Below the pieces are notes generated by a model. It worked only from the letters and a program-made list of their open reading frames with translations, did not search any database and was not told the origin of the DNA. A stretch of 5,815 nt of DNA from ZCTH02-B3 sp036563895 (GTDB taxonomy: Bacteria; Bacillota; Bacilli; Paenibacillales; Paenibacillaceae): assembly GCA_036563895.1 (NCBI GenBank), contig DATCLN010000099.1:1-5815 (forward strand). The letters are read 5' to 3'. The position numbers were made by a program, and so were the translations under genes. Numbering within the stretch: position 1 is the stretch's first letter; each line of letters opens with the position of its first letter. Of this stretch, positions 5,205 to 5,815 are shown one piece after another.

Positions 5205-5815
5205 GGTCTGAGTCAAGCTAGTGTGGGCACCTTTTTTGGATTCCTGGATGCGAACTTGAAAAGAACCTTTCCCTTGTAAGCGCTTTTGATCTTCTTCCTT
5301 ATGGGATTGGCGATTCATTTTTCTGGTATTAGTATCCTCTAAGCCCTTTCAATGCCATGCCGGTCGGACTGCTTTGCCATGGGCTTCTCAGCAGCCGGAT
5401 CATACCGTCAATGCATCCCCTCGCCGGTCGAACCACGTCCCTCAGCAACTTCCGTATGCTGAGATCACGCTGTGGCGTCGCCGCTTCTCGCTCCCTGACT
5501 TCCTCAATCCAGCCGGCCTGCCGACGTCTCATGATGGTCTTCAGCATCGCGCTGACGCCTCGCTCGCTCCAGCTGTATCCGCCTCTCTTCGTCCGTCTGG
5601 CAAAGATCCCATCTGCGCTTCCGCGCTCCCCATCGGCCTCATGCCGCTCGTGTCGATGCCCGCCGCCTGGAGCGCCTTCCGGTAGTCCTCCAGATGCTTC
5701 CGGTGTTGCTTCAGAAACTGCTTGTATTCCTCCCAGTCCTTCCGCTGCTTTGGCGCGATGTCCTCTGCCGACACGCTCTCCACAGCTGTCAGCAAAGCGG
5801 CTGCGTCTTGCCTGG
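5205..5815 (-). mobile_element. Partial insertion sequence (transposase 3' end), possibly ISLre2-like; left boundary uncertain
   Basis: The segment holds the 3' part of a transposase-like gene (5329-5815) plus non-coding sequence. A candidate terminus at 5205-5231 begins GGTCTGAGTCAAGC and ends TGTGGGCACC on the plus strand; this resembles an IS end to me, but the other end is outside the window and I cannot confirm an inverted repeat. The 235 bases between the nadK start and the transposase stop hold only the nadK promoter and this candidate end. I see no terminator there. Confidence 0.45.
5329..5815 (-). pseudogene. Transposase C-terminal fragment with a -1 frameshift (ISLre2/UPF0236-like, tentative)
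   Basis: The upstream frame enters from the window edge without a stop and reads to TGA at 5541-5543. It includes the charged segment RKDWEEYKQFLKQHRKHLED and the block MRPMGSAEAQM. The sense then continues in the -1 frame from about 5607 as IFARRTKRGGYSWSERGVSA, then MLKTIMRRR, ending at TAA 5329-5331 (LKGLRGY). Adding one base near 5608-5612 joins the two into one protein. The pattern of an MGSAE block, a basic stretch, a WS..G motif and a short C-terminal tail resembles ISLre2/UPF0236 transposases, as far as I can recall. The catalytic acidic residues would lie upstream, outside the window. The break suggests the copy is inactive, unless the shift is a sequencing error. Confidence 0.6.

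Noticed and set aside
5064..5318. 84-codon minus-strand open frame overlapping the nadK start and the IS end
   Set aside because: It covers the nadK promoter and ribosome binding site and has no recognisable motif.
5595..5615. Programmed -1 frameshift in the transposase
   Set aside because: No slippery heptamer or obvious downstream structure is seen at the frame switch, so mutation or a read error is simpler.

Overview
This GC-rich window reads as the chromosome of an endospore-forming Firmicute, most likely a Paenibacillaceae member (Paenibacillus, Cohnella or Thermobacillus type). The basis is a set of Bacillus-type genes (yunB, lytH, lipA, yutD and a YjbN/PpnKA-type NAD kinase), purine-rich Shine-Dalgarno sites, GTG and TTG starts, and two sporulation genes in a GC-rich background. 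GC richness was judged by eye. The genus is inference.

Layout from left to right. yunB (42-962, +) and lytH (1047-2168, -) converge. The space between them holds a 12-bp tandem duplication that doubles the yunB stop codon, and a terminator hairpin whose 3' half lies inside the lytH coding end. lytH and lipA (2307-3215, +) diverge from a 138-bp spacer carrying an extended -10 promoter for lipA. yutD (3251-4273, +) follows lipA after 35 bp, probably in the same transcript, and ends at a strong hairpin with a TTCG loop (4279-4310). The NAD kinase gene (4316-5095, -) converges on that same hairpin and starts at TTG behind a good ribosome binding site; a sigma-A-like promoter lies at 5161-5189.

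The right end (about 5205-5815) is different. It carries the C-terminal part of a probable insertion-sequence transposase on the minus strand, broken by a -1 frameshift near 5608 and running off the window edge. Its possible IS terminus sits about 15 bp upstream of the NAD kinase promoter, and both genes point the same way.

Functionally, yunB and lytH belong to sporulation (LytH trims cortex peptidoglycan stem peptides). lipA makes the lipoyl cofactor for 2-oxoacid dehydrogenases and glycine cleavage. The NAD kinase makes NADP. yutD is a conserved gene of unknown role, here with a long basic disordered tail. I found no convincing new multi-gene system. The most unusual points are the YutD tail and cysteine cluster, and the decayed IS abutting the NAD kinase promoter.
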